Shown here: piece by piece, positions 48,816 through 58,995 of the stretch
Layout: each line of letters begins with the position of its first letter
Numbering within the stretch: the stretch's first letter is position 1
Notes under the pieces: generated by a model
Database searches by the model: none
The model's input: only the letters and a program-made list of their open reading frames with translations
What the model was told of the DNA's origin: nothing
Program-made: the position numbers and the translations under genes
Source: Prevotella sp. UBA2809
GTDB lineage: Bacteria; Bacteroidota; Bacteroidia; Bacteroidales; Bacteroidaceae
Length of the DNA: 64,000 bases
NCBI GenBank assembly: GCA_002351725.1
Contig: DEHD01000034.1
Coordinates: forward strand, 111,147 to 175,146
Reading direction: 5' to 3'

Positions 48816-51800
48816 ACAGGCGAACCGGCCATCGGTGCCACAGTGAAGGAGAAGGGTACATCAAACGGTACAATTACCGATTTCGACGGTAACTTCACCA
48901 TCAAAGTAAACGAGGGTGCCATACTGGTCATCTCGTACATTGGCTTCCAGACACAAGAAGTACCTGCACAGCAAGGTATGAAGGTTACTTTGAAGGACGA
49001 CAGCGAACTGCTGAAAGAAGTGGTAGTAACTGGTTATACCACCCAGCGCAAGGTGGACTTGACGGGTGCAATCTCTACAGTTAGTGTAGACGAGATTGCC
49101 AAGCAGAACGAGAACAACCCGATGAAGGCTCTGCAAGGTCGTGTACCAGGCATGAATATCACAGCCGATGGTAATCCATCAGGTGCTGCTACGGTTCGTA
49201 TACGTGGTGTTGGAACCCTGAACGACAACGATCCGCTTTACATAATTGACGGAGTGCCTACCAAGGCTGGTATGCATGAGTTGAACGGAAACGACATCGA
49301 GAGCATCCAGGTGTTGAAGGATGCTGCCTCAGCCAGCATCTATGGTTCGCGGGCAGCCAATGGTGTAATCATTATCACCACCAAGAAGGGTAAGGATGGT
49401 AAGGTGAAGGTGAACTTCGATGGTAGCGTTGCCACATCATTCTATACCAATAAGATTGAGACAATGAATGCCAGCGAGTGGGGACGCGCCTATTGGCAGG
49501 CTTGTGTGAATGATGGTGTGAACCCAAGTAACAACAACCTTGGTTACAACTACGATTGGAGTTACGATGCTAAGGGCAACCCAGTGTTGAACAATATGAC
49601 CATGAACATGTATCTGGACGAGAACGCCAGTGTACGTGCAGGCGATACCGATTGGTTTAAAGAGATTACCCGCACAGGCGTAGTGCAGCAGTACAACCTC
49701 TCAGTAAGCAATGGCTCTGAAAAGGGCAGCTCATTCTTCTCAATAGGTTACTACGACAACCAGGGAACCATCAAGAAGAGTAACTTCAATCGTTTGTCGG
49801 CTCGTGCTAATGCAGACTATAAGTTATTCGATGGTAAAGTTGTAATTGGCGAGAACTTCACAGTGAACCGTACAAAGGGTGTTGACGCTCCTGGCGGCGT
49901 ACTGGAGCACGCACTGGAGTTTAACCCCAACTTCCCAATATATGCCGAAAACGGCAAGTACGCTCAGGCACTGGGTGCTTACTCTGAACGCGAGAATCCA
50001 CTGAGCATGATCGACAATGCAAAGGACAATGAATATACACAGTGGCGCTCATTCGGCGATGTACATCTGAGCATCACTCCATTCAAGAACTTCATGATTC
50101 GCACCACTCTTGGTATGGACTACACACAGAAAGAGCAGCGATTCTTTACCTACCCTATCGAAAATGGTAAGGTAAAGCGTACCGATAGTGCCGTAGAGAG
50201 CAAGCAGGAGCACTGGATGCGCTGGATGTGGAACGCCATAGCTACCTACAATCTTGAAATCGGCAAGCATCGCGGCGACGCCATGATTGGTACTGAGGTG
50301 AATCGTCAGGACTATAAGTGGAACAGTGCCAAGCGTTATGAGTTGGCTATTCTGAACACAGACTATATGTGGCCAAGTGCTGGTGCAGGCAAGCAGCTGG
50401 CAGAAGGATCGGGCGAAGGTTTCAGTCTTGTGTCTTTCTTCGGAAAGGTTAACTACACCTATGATGACAAGTATCTGGCTAGCTTTACTATCCGTCGAGA
50501 TGGTTCAAGCCGATTTGGTACAAACAAGCAGTACGGTACATTCCCATCAGTATCAGCAGGTTGGCGTCTCTCAGAAGAGAAGTTTATGGCTAAGACAAAG
50601 AGCTGGCTCGACAATCTGAAGCTGCGCTACTCTTGGGGAAAGACTGGTAACCAGGAAATCTCGAACACAGCACGCTACACCCTCTACAAGAGCGTAGTAT
50701 CAACAGGACTTTGGGGTAGCGGTCAGGCTGGTTCATCATACGACATTAGCGGTAAAAACGGCGGATACGATCTGGATAACGGTTACGTACGCAATCAGCG
50801 CGGCAACGACGATATCAAGTGGGAAACCACCACACAACATAACATCGGTGTTGATTTCGCAATGCTGAAAAACGAAATCTACGGTAGTTTTGATTGGTTC
50901 AATAAGAAGACCACAGACATTCTGCTCTTCATGGAAGGTATCGCTGCTATGGGTGAAGGCTCTGGACAGTGGATCAATGCCGGCGAGGTAAAGAACAACG
51001 GTTGGGAACTGAGTATTGGTTATCGTCATCAGTTGGAGAACGGTTTCTCGTGGGATATCAACGGAAACATCAGTAAGTATGTGAATGAGATTACAAAACT
51101 GCCTGAGACAGTAGCTGCCAACGGTAAGTATGGTGGTAACGGCGTGAAGAGTGTTGTAGGTCATCCAATGTTCTCTCAGGTAGGCTACATCTACGACGGA
51201 ATCTTCAAGAGTCAGGAGGAGATTGATAATCATGCCACACAGGAAGGTGCAGGTCTGGGCCGCATACGCTATAAGGACCTGAATGGCGACGGCGTTATTA
51301 CTGAGGCCGACCAGGATTGGATTTACGATCCAACACCCGACTTCACTTGGGGATTGAACATCTATCTGCAGTATAAGGACTGGGATTTGACTATGTTCTG
51401 GCAAGGCGTACAGGGTGTTGATGTAGACTGTCGCGGATATAAGTCGCAGACCGACTTCTGGGCCAACTCAGCCATCAACGTACCTTATCTGAACAAGGGT
51501 AAGCGAGCACTCGATGCCTGGAGCCCAGCTAATCCTGGCAGCAACATCCCTGCACTCACCACATCGGATACAAACAATGAGGGACGTGTTTCATCTTACT
51601 ATATAGAGAATGGTAGTTACGTGAAGCTGCGCACCATACAGTTGGGTTACAATCTGCCCAAAAAGGTTACTGAGAAGTTATGTATGGATCGCATACGTCT
51701 TTACGCATCGGCCCAGAACCTGCTCACCATCAAGAGCAATAAGTTTACAGGTGCCGATCCTGAGAACCCAGGATTCAATTATCCTATCCCCCTCAATCTT

Positions 51801-51827
51801 ACATTCGGACTTAATGTTTCATTCTAA
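48717..51827 (+). CDS. SusC-like TonB-dependent transporter (SusC1)
   Basis: 1036 residues from the ATG at 48717, chosen because MEKLRKLILSFFALLASTVM is a standard signal peptide; the ATG at 48687 would add ten polar residues. The carboxypeptidase-like domain (ISGTVVDATGEPAIGATVKE; ISYIGFQTQEV) is followed by the plug with the SusC signatures (VVVTGYTTQRKVDLTGA; MNITADGNPSGAATVRIRG; DPLYIIDGVPT; LKDAASASIYGSRAANGVII). A 22-stranded barrel ends in the aromatic LNVSF. It imports oligosaccharides with its SusD partner, encoded 15 bp downstream. The locus context points to fructan oligosaccharides. Confidence 0.96.
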   Translation: MEKLRKLILSFFALLASTVMYAQTEISGTVVDATGEPAIGATVKEKGTSNGTITDFDGNFTIKVNEGAILVISYIGFQTQEVPAQQGMKVTLKDDSELLKEVVVTGYTTQRKVDLTGAISTVSVDEIAKQNENNPMKALQGRVPGMNITADGNPSGAATVRIRGVGTLNDNDPLYIIDGVPTKAGMHELNGNDIESIQVLKDAASASIYGSRAANGVIIITTKKGKDGKVKVNFDGSVATSFYTNKIETMNASEWGRAYWQACVNDGVNPSNNNLGYNYDWSYDAKGNPVLNNMTMNMYLDENASVRAGDTDWFKEITRTGVVQQYNLSVSNGSEKGSSFFSIGYYDNQGTIKKSNFNRLSARANADYKLFDGKVVIGENFTVNRTKGVDAPGGVLEHALEFNPNFPIYAENGKYAQALGAYSERENPLSMIDNAKDNEYTQWRSFGDVHLSITPFKNFMIRTTLGMDYTQKEQRFFTYPIENGKVKRTDSAVESKQEHWMRWMWNAIATYNLEIGKHRGDAMIGTEVNRQDYKWNSAKRYELAILNTDYMWPSAGAGKQLAEGSGEGFSLVSFFGKVNYTYDDKYLASFTIRRDGSSRFGTNKQYGTFPSVSAGWRLSEEKFMAKTKSWLDNLKLRYSWGKTGNQEISNTARYTLYKSVVSTGLWGSGQAGSSYDISGKNGGYDLDNGYVRNQRGNDDIKWETTTQHNIGVDFAMLKNEIYGSFDWFNKKTTDILLFMEGIAAMGEGSGQWINAGEVKNNGWELSIGYRHQLENGFSWDINGNISKYVNEITKLPETVAANGKYGGNGVKSVVGHPMFSQVGYIYDGIFKSQEEIDNHATQEGAGLGRIRYKDLNGDGVITEADQDWIYDPTPDFTWGLNIYLQYKDWDLTMFWQGVQGVDVDCRGYKSQTDFWANSAINVPYLNKGKRALDAWSPANPGSNIPALTTSDTNNEGRVSSYYIENGSYVKLRTIQLGYNLPKKVTEKLCMDRIRLYASAQNLLTIKSNKFTGADPENPGFNYPIPLNLTFGLNVSF

Positions 51828-51842
51828 AATATAGCAACGATT

Positions 51843-53588
51843 ATGAAAACGATATATAGAACAATCTGCGCAATCTGCGTAATCTGTGGTCTTACTGCCT
51901 GCTCTGATTTCCTAGAGGAACAGGTGCCACAGGCAACGCTGACTCAGGACGAGGTAAAGAACCCTGAGTATATCGACAACGTGCTGATTTCAGCATACGC
52001 TGGACTGGTTTCGATTGAGGATATGAACGCATCGTTCTCACTCTGGAACTACGACACACGAAGCGACGACGCATATGTTGGCGGTTCGGACTTCTCTGAT
52101 GGAGAACCTTTCCACAGACTGGAAAAAGGTGTTGGTATTCTTACTACCGACTGGCCTTTCAGTTCAATCTGGACTCGTTTCTACAATTATCTTAGTCGCG
52201 TAAGTCTGTCGCTCGACATTCTGGCAAGCGCTGATCAGGAGAATGCCACTATACAGCAGCGTACTGCCGAGATGAAGTTCCTGCGTGCTTACGGCCACTT
52301 CCAGCTAAAGCGACTGTTCAAGAAGATTCCATTTGTGAACAAGCCCAATATGCAGGAAGAGGACTACAATAATCTGAGCAACACTGAGTATACCAACGAC
52401 GAGGGTTGGCAGCAGATTATCAACGACCTGGAGGATGCTTACGCTGTACTGCCTGAGACTCAGACCGAGAAGGGACGCCCAACAAAGGCCGCTTGTGCAG
52501 CATTCCTGGCTAAGGTTTACCTCTATAAGGCTTATCATCAGGACGATGCCAATACTAATCAAGTGACAAGTATCAGCGATACTGATCTGCAGAAGGTAAT
52601 AGAATACACCAATCCAGCCCTCTACGCAAGAGCAGGGTATGGTTTGGAGCCAGATATGCATAATAACTTCCGTCCTGAGGAGCAGTACGAGAACGGTAAG
52701 GAGAGTCTTTGGGCCATACAGTATTCAAAGAACGATGGTACCGTTTATGGCAATCTGAATTTCTCATATCGACTGATAGTTCCATGTATCCCAAAGGTAC
52801 ACGACTCTGGTTGCGACTTCTACAAGCCATCACATAACTTGGTAAGTGCCTATCGCACCAACAGCGACGGTCTGCCATTACTCGACACTTTTGCCGATGA
52901 AGAATACACTGTAGGCTCGGCACAGACAGTAGATCCAAGATTGTTTGTAACAGTAGGTGTGCCAGGCACTCCTTATATGTTCAACCCAAGCTTTATGATC
53001 AACGAGACCAACGCATGGAGCCGCTCAGGTGGTACATTCGGATACTTTGTATCGCTGAAGCAGAATGTTGATCCTGCGCTGACAGACAGCTATCTGTATC
53101 TGTGCGACTCGCAGTGGGCAAGTTCGATGAACCGTATAGTACTGCGCTATGCTGATGTACTGCTGATGCGTGCTGAGGCTCAGGCACAACTGGGACAGAC
53201 ATCTGAGGCCATCGCACTGGTTAATCAGGTTCGTGAGCGTGCTGCAGCCATGACTACAAACAGTGTAGTATCTAGCTATCCAAACAAGTATAATGTACAC
53301 TTCGCTGTAGGTAAGTACAGCGGTAGCTACAGCAAGGACGAGGCTATGAAGATTATAAAGATGGAGCGCCGACTGGAGTTGGCTATGGAGAGCGAGCGCT
53401 TCTTCGACTTGGTACGTTGGGGCGATGCAGCTACAGTACTTAACAAGTACTATTCTACAGAGAGTGAGAAGATGAACTTCCTGAGCGGATCGCAGTTTAC
53501 TGCTAACAAGAATGAGTATCTGCCCATACCATTCGAACAGATGGCTGCATCTAACGGGCACTACACCCAGAACTGTGGACAGTGGTAA
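51843..53588 (+). CDS. SusD-like surface glycan-binding lipoprotein (SusD1)
   Basis: 581 residues. The signal peptide ends in a lipobox (CGLTACSD), so it is a lipoprotein, expected on the outer face of the outer membrane. The RagB/SusD helical fold is seen in EMKFLRAYGHFQLKRLFKKI, KAACAAFLAKVYLYKA and the C-terminal MKIIKMERRLELAMESERFFDLVRWGD. It captures oligosaccharide for SusC1. The gene starts 15 bp after the susC1 stop. Its signal peptide (MKTIYRTICAICVICG) is nearly the same as those of the next gene and of SusD2. Confidence 0.95.
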   Translation: MKTIYRTICAICVICGLTACSDFLEEQVPQATLTQDEVKNPEYIDNVLISAYAGLVSIEDMNASFSLWNYDTRSDDAYVGGSDFSDGEPFHRLEKGVGILTTDWPFSSIWTRFYNYLSRVSLSLDILASADQENATIQQRTAEMKFLRAYGHFQLKRLFKKIPFVNKPNMQEEDYNNLSNTEYTNDEGWQQIINDLEDAYAVLPETQTEKGRPTKAACAAFLAKVYLYKAYHQDDANTNQVTSISDTDLQKVIEYTNPALYARAGYGLEPDMHNNFRPEEQYENGKESLWAIQYSKNDGTVYGNLNFSYRLIVPCIPKVHDSGCDFYKPSHNLVSAYRTNSDGLPLLDTFADEEYTVGSAQTVDPRLFVTVGVPGTPYMFNPSFMINETNAWSRSGGTFGYFVSLKQNVDPALTDSYLYLCDSQWASSMNRIVLRYADVLLMRAEAQAQLGQTSEAIALVNQVRERAAAMTTNSVVSSYPNKYNVHFAVGKYSGSYSKDEAMKIIKMERRLELAMESERFFDLVRWGDAATVLNKYYSTESEKMNFLSGSQFTANKNEYLPIPFEQMAASNGHYTQNCGQW

Positions 53589-53625
53589 GAATCAAGTTAA
53601 GATAAAAAAATTAGATTTAAGAGTT

Positions 53626-55014
53626 ATGAAAACAATATATAGCATTATCTGTGCAATATGCATCGTATGCGGGTTCACCGCCTGTAACGATGACCATACA
53701 GGCAGCATCGACGTAAGCGGTTCATGCCTCGTTGAGAAGTTCGTTCTGAATGGTCAGTATGAAGGCACTATCAATACCGAGAAGCGCCTGGTGAAAGTAA
53801 AGGTGCCCGTAGATTTCGCCCAGAAGGGTGATATGGAGATAACTAGTCTGACCGTATCAGCTGGTGCACAGACCAATATGAAGGTAGGTGACCACATCAA
53901 CTTTGATGCCGATCGCAATCTTCACATCAGCAATGGCGACTTGGTGATGGACTATCAGGTAAGCGTAAGAAACGACGAGGCGCTGATGTCGCTCTTTATC
54001 CTTGAGGGTGTGAAAGGTGCCATCAACCAGCAGGACAAGACTATCACAGTAAGCGTGATGGCTAACAGCGGTATCGACCTGAGCAATGCAACCTTCGAGG
54101 TTGAATGCAGCGAGGATGCCACATGTAGTCCAGCAAGCGGCACTAAGGGCAACTTCACTGAGCCATTCCAGATTACACTCAACGATAATACTGCTACCAC
54201 AGTTTATACGGTTTACGTAACACTGATTGAGGATCCTATCGCACTGTTCGTTGGCGATGCTGAGAACATCGAACTGCTGAACGATGAGGAGAAGGCCGCT
54301 GCCAAGTGGCTCACTGGTAACATCGCAAGCGCTGCCTACGCATCGTGGAGTGACGTAGCTGGCGGCAACATCTCACTTGAGAAGTGTAAGCTGATATTCT
54401 TCCACCGTCATTGTTCATCATACGGCAACTACAACGGCTTTGCTGAGGCAGAACAGGGCGCAATGACTGCTCTGGCTAAGATGAAGGAATACTGGCAGAA
54501 GGGTGGTGCATTCGTACTGGGTCGTAGCGCCGTGAACTACGCTATCGCACTGGGTGCAATGCCTGAGGACGCTTATCCAAACAATGTTTGGGGCGGCGGA
54601 GGCGGCGAAGGCTCCGACCTGATGGGCGACGATCCTTGGCATACATTTGCCTACGACATCACCCACCCATTGTGGAATAATCTGAAGACCTATCCAGGTG
54701 CACCTGACAATGCCATCTACACACTCGATAAGGATTACACCATCTGTAACACCACATCACAGTATGGATTCTGGGATACTTATCAGGGTGGTAAGGATGC
54801 TATGGAAGCTAAGACTGGTGGTCGCGCTCTGACTGGCGACAACAGCGTGAACGCATGGGAGTTGAAGGCTGCTAACGGCGAGTTTGGTAAGGGTGGTATC
54901 ATCTGTCTGGGCTCAGGTCTATACGATTGGAATTCTCCAACTCCTTACGAGTCGAACTATCACGACAACATGGGCACTATCCTGCTCAACGCATTCGATT
55001 ATCTAACCAAATAA
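53626..55014 (+). CDS. DUF4960 surface glycan-binding lipoprotein (SusE position)
   Basis: 462 residues from the ATG at 53626; the open frame upstream overlaps the susD1 end and is rejected. A lipoprotein signal (CGFTACND) is followed by Ig-like beta domains (about 30-220; two related segments, VEKFVLNGQYEGTINTEKR and LFILEGVKGAINQQDKT), then a C-terminal domain (about 225-462; ALFVGDAENIELLNDEEKAA, GGAFVLGRSAVNYA, GIICLGSGLYDWNSP) that matches DUF4960. In the Bacteroides levan locus a DUF4960 protein at the same position binds levan at the surface. It is therefore expected to help SusD1 hold the polymer. Confidence 0.88.
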   Translation: MKTIYSIICAICIVCGFTACNDDHTGSIDVSGSCLVEKFVLNGQYEGTINTEKRLVKVKVPVDFAQKGDMEITSLTVSAGAQTNMKVGDHINFDADRNLHISNGDLVMDYQVSVRNDEALMSLFILEGVKGAINQQDKTITVSVMANSGIDLSNATFEVECSEDATCSPASGTKGNFTEPFQITLNDNTATTVYTVYVTLIEDPIALFVGDAENIELLNDEEKAAAKWLTGNIASAAYASWSDVAGGNISLEKCKLIFFHRHCSSYGNYNGFAEAEQGAMTALAKMKEYWQKGGAFVLGRSAVNYAIALGAMPEDAYPNNVWGGGGGEGSDLMGDDPWHTFAYDITHPLWNNLKTYPGAPDNAIYTLDKDYTICNTTSQYGFWDTYQGGKDAMEAKTGGRALTGDNSVNAWELKAANGEFGKGGIICLGSGLYDWNSPTPYESNYHDNMGTILLNAFDYLTK

Positions 55015-55026
55015 AAACAGTAAGTT

Positions 55027-56625
55027 ATGAAGACAATGATATATTCAGTATTCGCACTCATGCTGTCAGCCTCTGTGCTGACGGCGTGTAGCGACGAGGA
55101 GTTCAGTGGCGATCCCGCAAAGGACTGGAACGGCACTGCCACATTCTTCGCTTCGACAGATGCACAGGGATTCGACACATACTATACGCCAGCTGTTGGC
55201 CGTGTAGGTGACCCCATGCCATTCTACGATCAGAAAAGCGGCGAATTCAAGGTTCTCTACCTGCAGGAGTTCATCAATAATATGACCTATCGTTTCCACC
55301 CCATCTGGGCTGTATCTACCAAGGATGGTGCTAACTATGAGTCGATGGGCGAGCTGATTCCATTCGGAGCCAACGACTACCAGCAAGATGCTGCCTTAGG
55401 AACAGGTTGCGCCTATGAGAAGGACGGCACATATTACATCTATTATACTGGTCATAACGGCAACTGCAAAAACCGTGAAGTTGTTATGCGAGCTACATCT
55501 ACCGACTTCAAGACATGGACTAAGGATGAGCTTTGGGCACTGAATGGTCCTGACTTCGGTTACTCAAGCAATGACTTCCGCGACCCACAGATTTTCGTAG
55601 CCGACGACAACCTCTACCACATGGTTATCTCTACCTATCCCAATGGTGGTGGCGACCCCTGTTTTGCAGAGTTCAAGTCGAGCGACCTGAAGAACTGGGA
55701 GCATGTAGGACGTATCCGTATGATCTGGGACCGCATGCTGGAGTGTCCCGACATCTTCAAGATGGGCAACTACTGGTACATCGTGTTCAGCGAGAGCTAT
55801 CGCGCCAGCTGGAGCCGTAAGGTGAAGTATATGGTAGCCTCTACCTACGAGGACCTGAAGAACTGTCTGAATGATGGACCGAAGTGGGCTCCTGATGGAC
55901 ACGAGGGCATTCTCGACAGTCGTTCGCTCTATGCTGCTAAGACAGCCTCGAATGGTACCGACCGTTACATCTGGGGGTGGTGTCCATTCCGTTCTGGTAG
56001 CGATATCCACGAGAAGAATACCAACGTAGGTGCTGGCGACGGCAATGAACCTAACTGGAGTGGAGCACTGGTATGTCACAAGATTATCCAGCACAGCGAT
56101 GGCACTCTTACGCTTGGTGCTGTACCAGCAATGGCAACCAAGTATAATCAGACCGTTGACTTGAAGGTTATGGAGTCTAATGGATATAACAATGGTACGC
56201 TTAGCGGCGATGGAGCATACGTGCTCTACAACCGTCTGGGCACTGCCAATCACATCTCATTTACTGTAAAGACTTCGAACAACTGGGATAAGTTCGGTGT
56301 ATCATTTGTACGCGGCACTGATTCAAAGAAGTACTATACAATGGTAGTTAACCCTGAGTGGGAAGATGGACGCAAGGTTAACTTCGAGCAGGAAGGTGCT
56401 GAAGGCAAAGGCTTCATCGAGGCTGCCGATGGTTATAATTTCGCACGCCCCAGCGACAATGTCTACAATATAGATATTTACACCGACAATAGCGTGATTG
56501 TCATGTATATCAACGACACAGTATGCTATACCCAGCGCATCTATGGTATCCAAAAGAATTGCTGGAGTATCAACAACTACGGCGGGTCAATCACTGTCAG
56601 TGATGTAAAGGTTACACAGCAATAA
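55027..56625 (+). CDS. Surface GH32 lipoprotein (endo-fructanase type)
   Basis: A 532-residue lipoprotein (lipobox LTACSD). The propeller has FRDP (Asp186) and MLECPD (Glu239) intact, while the nucleophile motif reads VGDPMPFYD (Asp62) in place of WMNDPNG, the variant of one GH32 subgroup. A C-terminal beta-sandwich follows (about 380-530; LGTANHISFTVKTSNN; IYTDNSVIVMYINDT). In the Bacteroides levan locus the GH32 lipoprotein next to the DUF4960 gene is the surface endo-levanase. Position and lipidation make the same role likely here, with the linkage (levan or inulin) undecided. Confidence 0.88.
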   Translation: MKTMIYSVFALMLSASVLTACSDEEFSGDPAKDWNGTATFFASTDAQGFDTYYTPAVGRVGDPMPFYDQKSGEFKVLYLQEFINNMTYRFHPIWAVSTKDGANYESMGELIPFGANDYQQDAALGTGCAYEKDGTYYIYYTGHNGNCKNREVVMRATSTDFKTWTKDELWALNGPDFGYSSNDFRDPQIFVADDNLYHMVISTYPNGGGDPCFAEFKSSDLKNWEHVGRIRMIWDRMLECPDIFKMGNYWYIVFSESYRASWSRKVKYMVASTYEDLKNCLNDGPKWAPDGHEGILDSRSLYAAKTASNGTDRYIWGWCPFRSGSDIHEKNTNVGAGDGNEPNWSGALVCHKIIQHSDGTLTLGAVPAMATKYNQTVDLKVMESNGYNNGTLSGDGAYVLYNRLGTANHISFTVKTSNNWDKFGVSFVRGTDSKKYYTMVVNPEWEDGRKVNFEQEGAEGKGFIEAADGYNFARPSDNVYNIDIYTDNSVIVMYINDTVCYTQRIYGIQKNCWSINNYGGSITVSDVKVTQQ

Positions 56626-56680
56626 TCAATAGTATCCTAAAAAAAGCTGTTATCTTTTTCATCTTTCACAAAAAAAGTGC

Positions 56681-56688
56681 TATATTTG
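56681..56688 (+). promoter_or_regulatory. -7 promoter box of sensor regulator 2
   Basis: TATATTTG, 20 bp before the ATG at 56709. Confidence 0.65.
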
Positions 56689-56708
56689 CATCATTAAATG
56701 TGTAGAAG

Positions 56709-58874
56709 ATGAAAAAGATAACGGCTTTTTTGATGCTCATGGTCTTGCTGACAGCATGCTCTAAGCCAGACCATATCTACAAAATAGGTGTATCGCAATG
56801 TTCAATAGGCTTGTGGCGCTCAAAGGTGAACAATGAGATGCTGGCTGCAAAGCACCTCTTCGACCAGGACGTGAAAGTGGAAATCGTAGACTGCTACGAC
56901 CAGTCGGACGACCAGATACGACAGATAGATAGTCTGGTGGCCAGCGGTATCGACCTGCTGGTAGTAGCCCCCAACGACTATAAGATAGCCCCAGCCCTGA
57001 AGCGTGCTAAGGACAAGGGCATCCCCATAGTGCTCTTCGATCGCATGGTGGAGAGCAATGACTACACAGCCTTTATTGGCGGCAGCAATGTGGCCATAGG
57101 CGAGATGGCAGCAAACTATGCTGTACAGCTGGCGGCTGAATCGGAGGGACACAACGTACTGGAGATTGCCGCCCTGCAAAACACATCGCCAGCACGCGAG
57201 CGCCACCAAGGTTTTGAGCGTGTAATGAAGCAGCACCAAGACGCGAACTATCACTACATCATAGGCAACTGGGACGACAACAACACTCATGACATTCTGA
57301 AGAAAGAAATAGAAGCAGGACGTATACCCGATGTAGTATTCTGCCACAGCGATTTCATGGCTCTGGGTGCCCACCGCGCTACCGTTGAGGCACGACTTGA
57401 AAACAAGATTAAGGTGATAGGCGTTGACGGACTGCCCATCGAAGGCATAAAATATGTGCAGAAAGGCTGGCTGGCCGGCACCTGCGTCTACCCCACCCAC
57501 GGTGAAGAAATCGTGCGGCTAGCTCTCGACATCCTGAACAGGAAACCTTACGAACGCATCAACTACCTGAACAGTCTGATAATCACGCCCCAAAATGTGG
57601 ACATGATATCCCGCTATGCCACAGAGTTGATGCACCAGAACGAAGACCTGGTGGTGATACAAGAGAAACTAGACAACTACTTCGGGCTCTACCATGTGCA
57701 GAGCAAGATTATCTGGGCCAGCGTGTTTGCCATCGTGCTGCTGGTGGTGGCCATCGCGATTACATGGCTTGCAGTAAAGCAGATACGTAAGGCACATCGC
57801 AAACAGAAAGCGCTCAACAAGGAACAGACACAATTCTATACCAATGCCAGCCACCAGCTGAAGACACCATTGACGCTCATCACAGGGCCACTGAAGCAGT
57901 TGTTGAAGCGAAACACGCTCAAAGAAAGAGATAAAGAACTGCTGGAGATAGTTGACCGCAATGTTTCGCAACTGGAGTCGCTGGTGTCGGATGTACTAAA
58001 CTTCCGACGTGAAGTTCAAAACACCGTCAGCGATGATAGTGTGCCCGACGAAAAGAGCCTGGCGGCATCGAAAGACATTGTCCACGAATCGCATCTCAAC
58101 ATGCTGAATCAGACAGATGCCGAAGAACTGCCCAATATACTGATTGTGGAGGACAACGATGACATGCGCCGCTATCTGCGCACGCTGCTAGCCGACAGAT
58201 TCTACGTGTTGGAGGCCAGCGACGGACAGAGCGGACTCAAACTGGCCCGTGAGAGCGTGCCCGACCTAATAGTAAGCGACGTGATGATGCCAGTGATGGA
58301 CGGTCTGCAACTCTGTAAACAGCTGAAAGAAGATTTAATCACCAGCCACATACCAGTAATCCTGCTGACGGCCCGCAGCGAAGAGCACCAACAGATGGAA
58401 GGCTATGAGAGTGGTGCTGATGCCTACCTCACCAAGCCCTTCAGCGCCGAGTTGCTGGTGAGCCGCATCTACAATCTGCTGTCATCGAGAAGAAAACTGC
58501 GCAACCTGTTTGACGACAAACTAGAGAAAGCACCAGCAGATGTAAAGCTGACAACACAGGACAAACTGTTTATGGACCAACTGAAGGAAGCCGTCAACCA
58601 GAGCATGTCCAATCCCAACCTAAAGATGGACGAGCTGGGCGAGCAGTTGGGCATCAGTCGTGTGCAGCTGTACCGCAAGGTGAAGACACTGACAGGCCTC
58701 TCACCAGTAGAACTGCTACGACAGATGCGACTACAGAAAAGCAAGATACTACTGAACACCACAACCAAGACAGTAGCTGAAATAGCATACGAGGTAGGTT
58801 TCAGTTCGTCGAGCTACTTCTCGAATTGTTTCAAGAAGCAGTTCGGCAAATTGCCGATGGAATTAAGAGAATAG
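56709..58874 (+). CDS. Hybrid two-component-type regulator (HTCS-like) lacking the ATPase domain
   Basis: 721 residues. A lipobox-like start (LLTACSK) is followed by a periplasmic-binding-protein-like sugar sensor (about 22-320; YKIGVSQCSIGLWRSKVNNE; KVIGVDGLPIEGIK) and a membrane helix (about 333-356). The dimerisation/phosphoacceptor part is kept (TNASHQLKTPLTLITGP, His382). Only about 35-50 residues separate it from the receiver domain, with no N, G1 or G2 box, so the HATPase domain is absent. The receiver (ILIVEDNDDMRRYL; Asp524 in VSDVMMPVMDG; LTKPF) and a C-terminal AraC domain (ISRVQLYRKVK; IAYEVGFSSSSYFSNCFK) follow. It cannot phosphorylate itself and needs another kinase or works without phosphate. 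It precedes susC2. Confidence 0.92.
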   Translation: MKKITAFLMLMVLLTACSKPDHIYKIGVSQCSIGLWRSKVNNEMLAAKHLFDQDVKVEIVDCYDQSDDQIRQIDSLVASGIDLLVVAPNDYKIAPALKRAKDKGIPIVLFDRMVESNDYTAFIGGSNVAIGEMAANYAVQLAAESEGHNVLEIAALQNTSPARERHQGFERVMKQHQDANYHYIIGNWDDNNTHDILKKEIEAGRIPDVVFCHSDFMALGAHRATVEARLENKIKVIGVDGLPIEGIKYVQKGWLAGTCVYPTHGEEIVRLALDILNRKPYERINYLNSLIITPQNVDMISRYATELMHQNEDLVVIQEKLDNYFGLYHVQSKIIWASVFAIVLLVVAIAITWLAVKQIRKAHRKQKALNKEQTQFYTNASHQLKTPLTLITGPLKQLLKRNTLKERDKELLEIVDRNVSQLESLVSDVLNFRREVQNTVSDDSVPDEKSLAASKDIVHESHLNMLNQTDAEELPNILIVEDNDDMRRYLRTLLADRFYVLEASDGQSGLKLARESVPDLIVSDVMMPVMDGLQLCKQLKEDLITSHIPVILLTARSEEHQQMEGYESGADAYLTKPFSAELLVSRIYNLLSSRRKLRNLFDDKLEKAPADVKLTTQDKLFMDQLKEAVNQSMSNPNLKMDELGEQLGISRVQLYRKVKTLTGLSPVELLRQMRLQKSKILLNTTTKTVAEIAYEVGFSSSSYFSNCFKKQFGKLPMELRE

Positions 58875-58954
58875 CCTAAAATACATTTGAAAACGCAACG
58901 ATAACAAATATTATAAAAAGTGTCGCAATATTGATACATGCAACATTTTTTATG

Positions 58955-58992
58955 GCGGTTTGAACGTTTTTTTAAAGGTTCAAGCCGCTTTT
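58955..58992 (+). terminator. Intrinsic terminator after sensor regulator 2
   Basis: An 11-bp stem (GCGGTTTGAAC with GTTCAAGCCGC, one G-U pair) and a short T run, ending 6 bp before the susC2 -7 box. Confidence 0.7.
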
Positions 58993-58995
58993 GTT

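Noticed and set aside
53512..53625. Extended start of the DUF4960 gene inside susD1
   Set aside because: The extension is the susD1 3' end in another frame; the lipoprotein signal starts at 53626.
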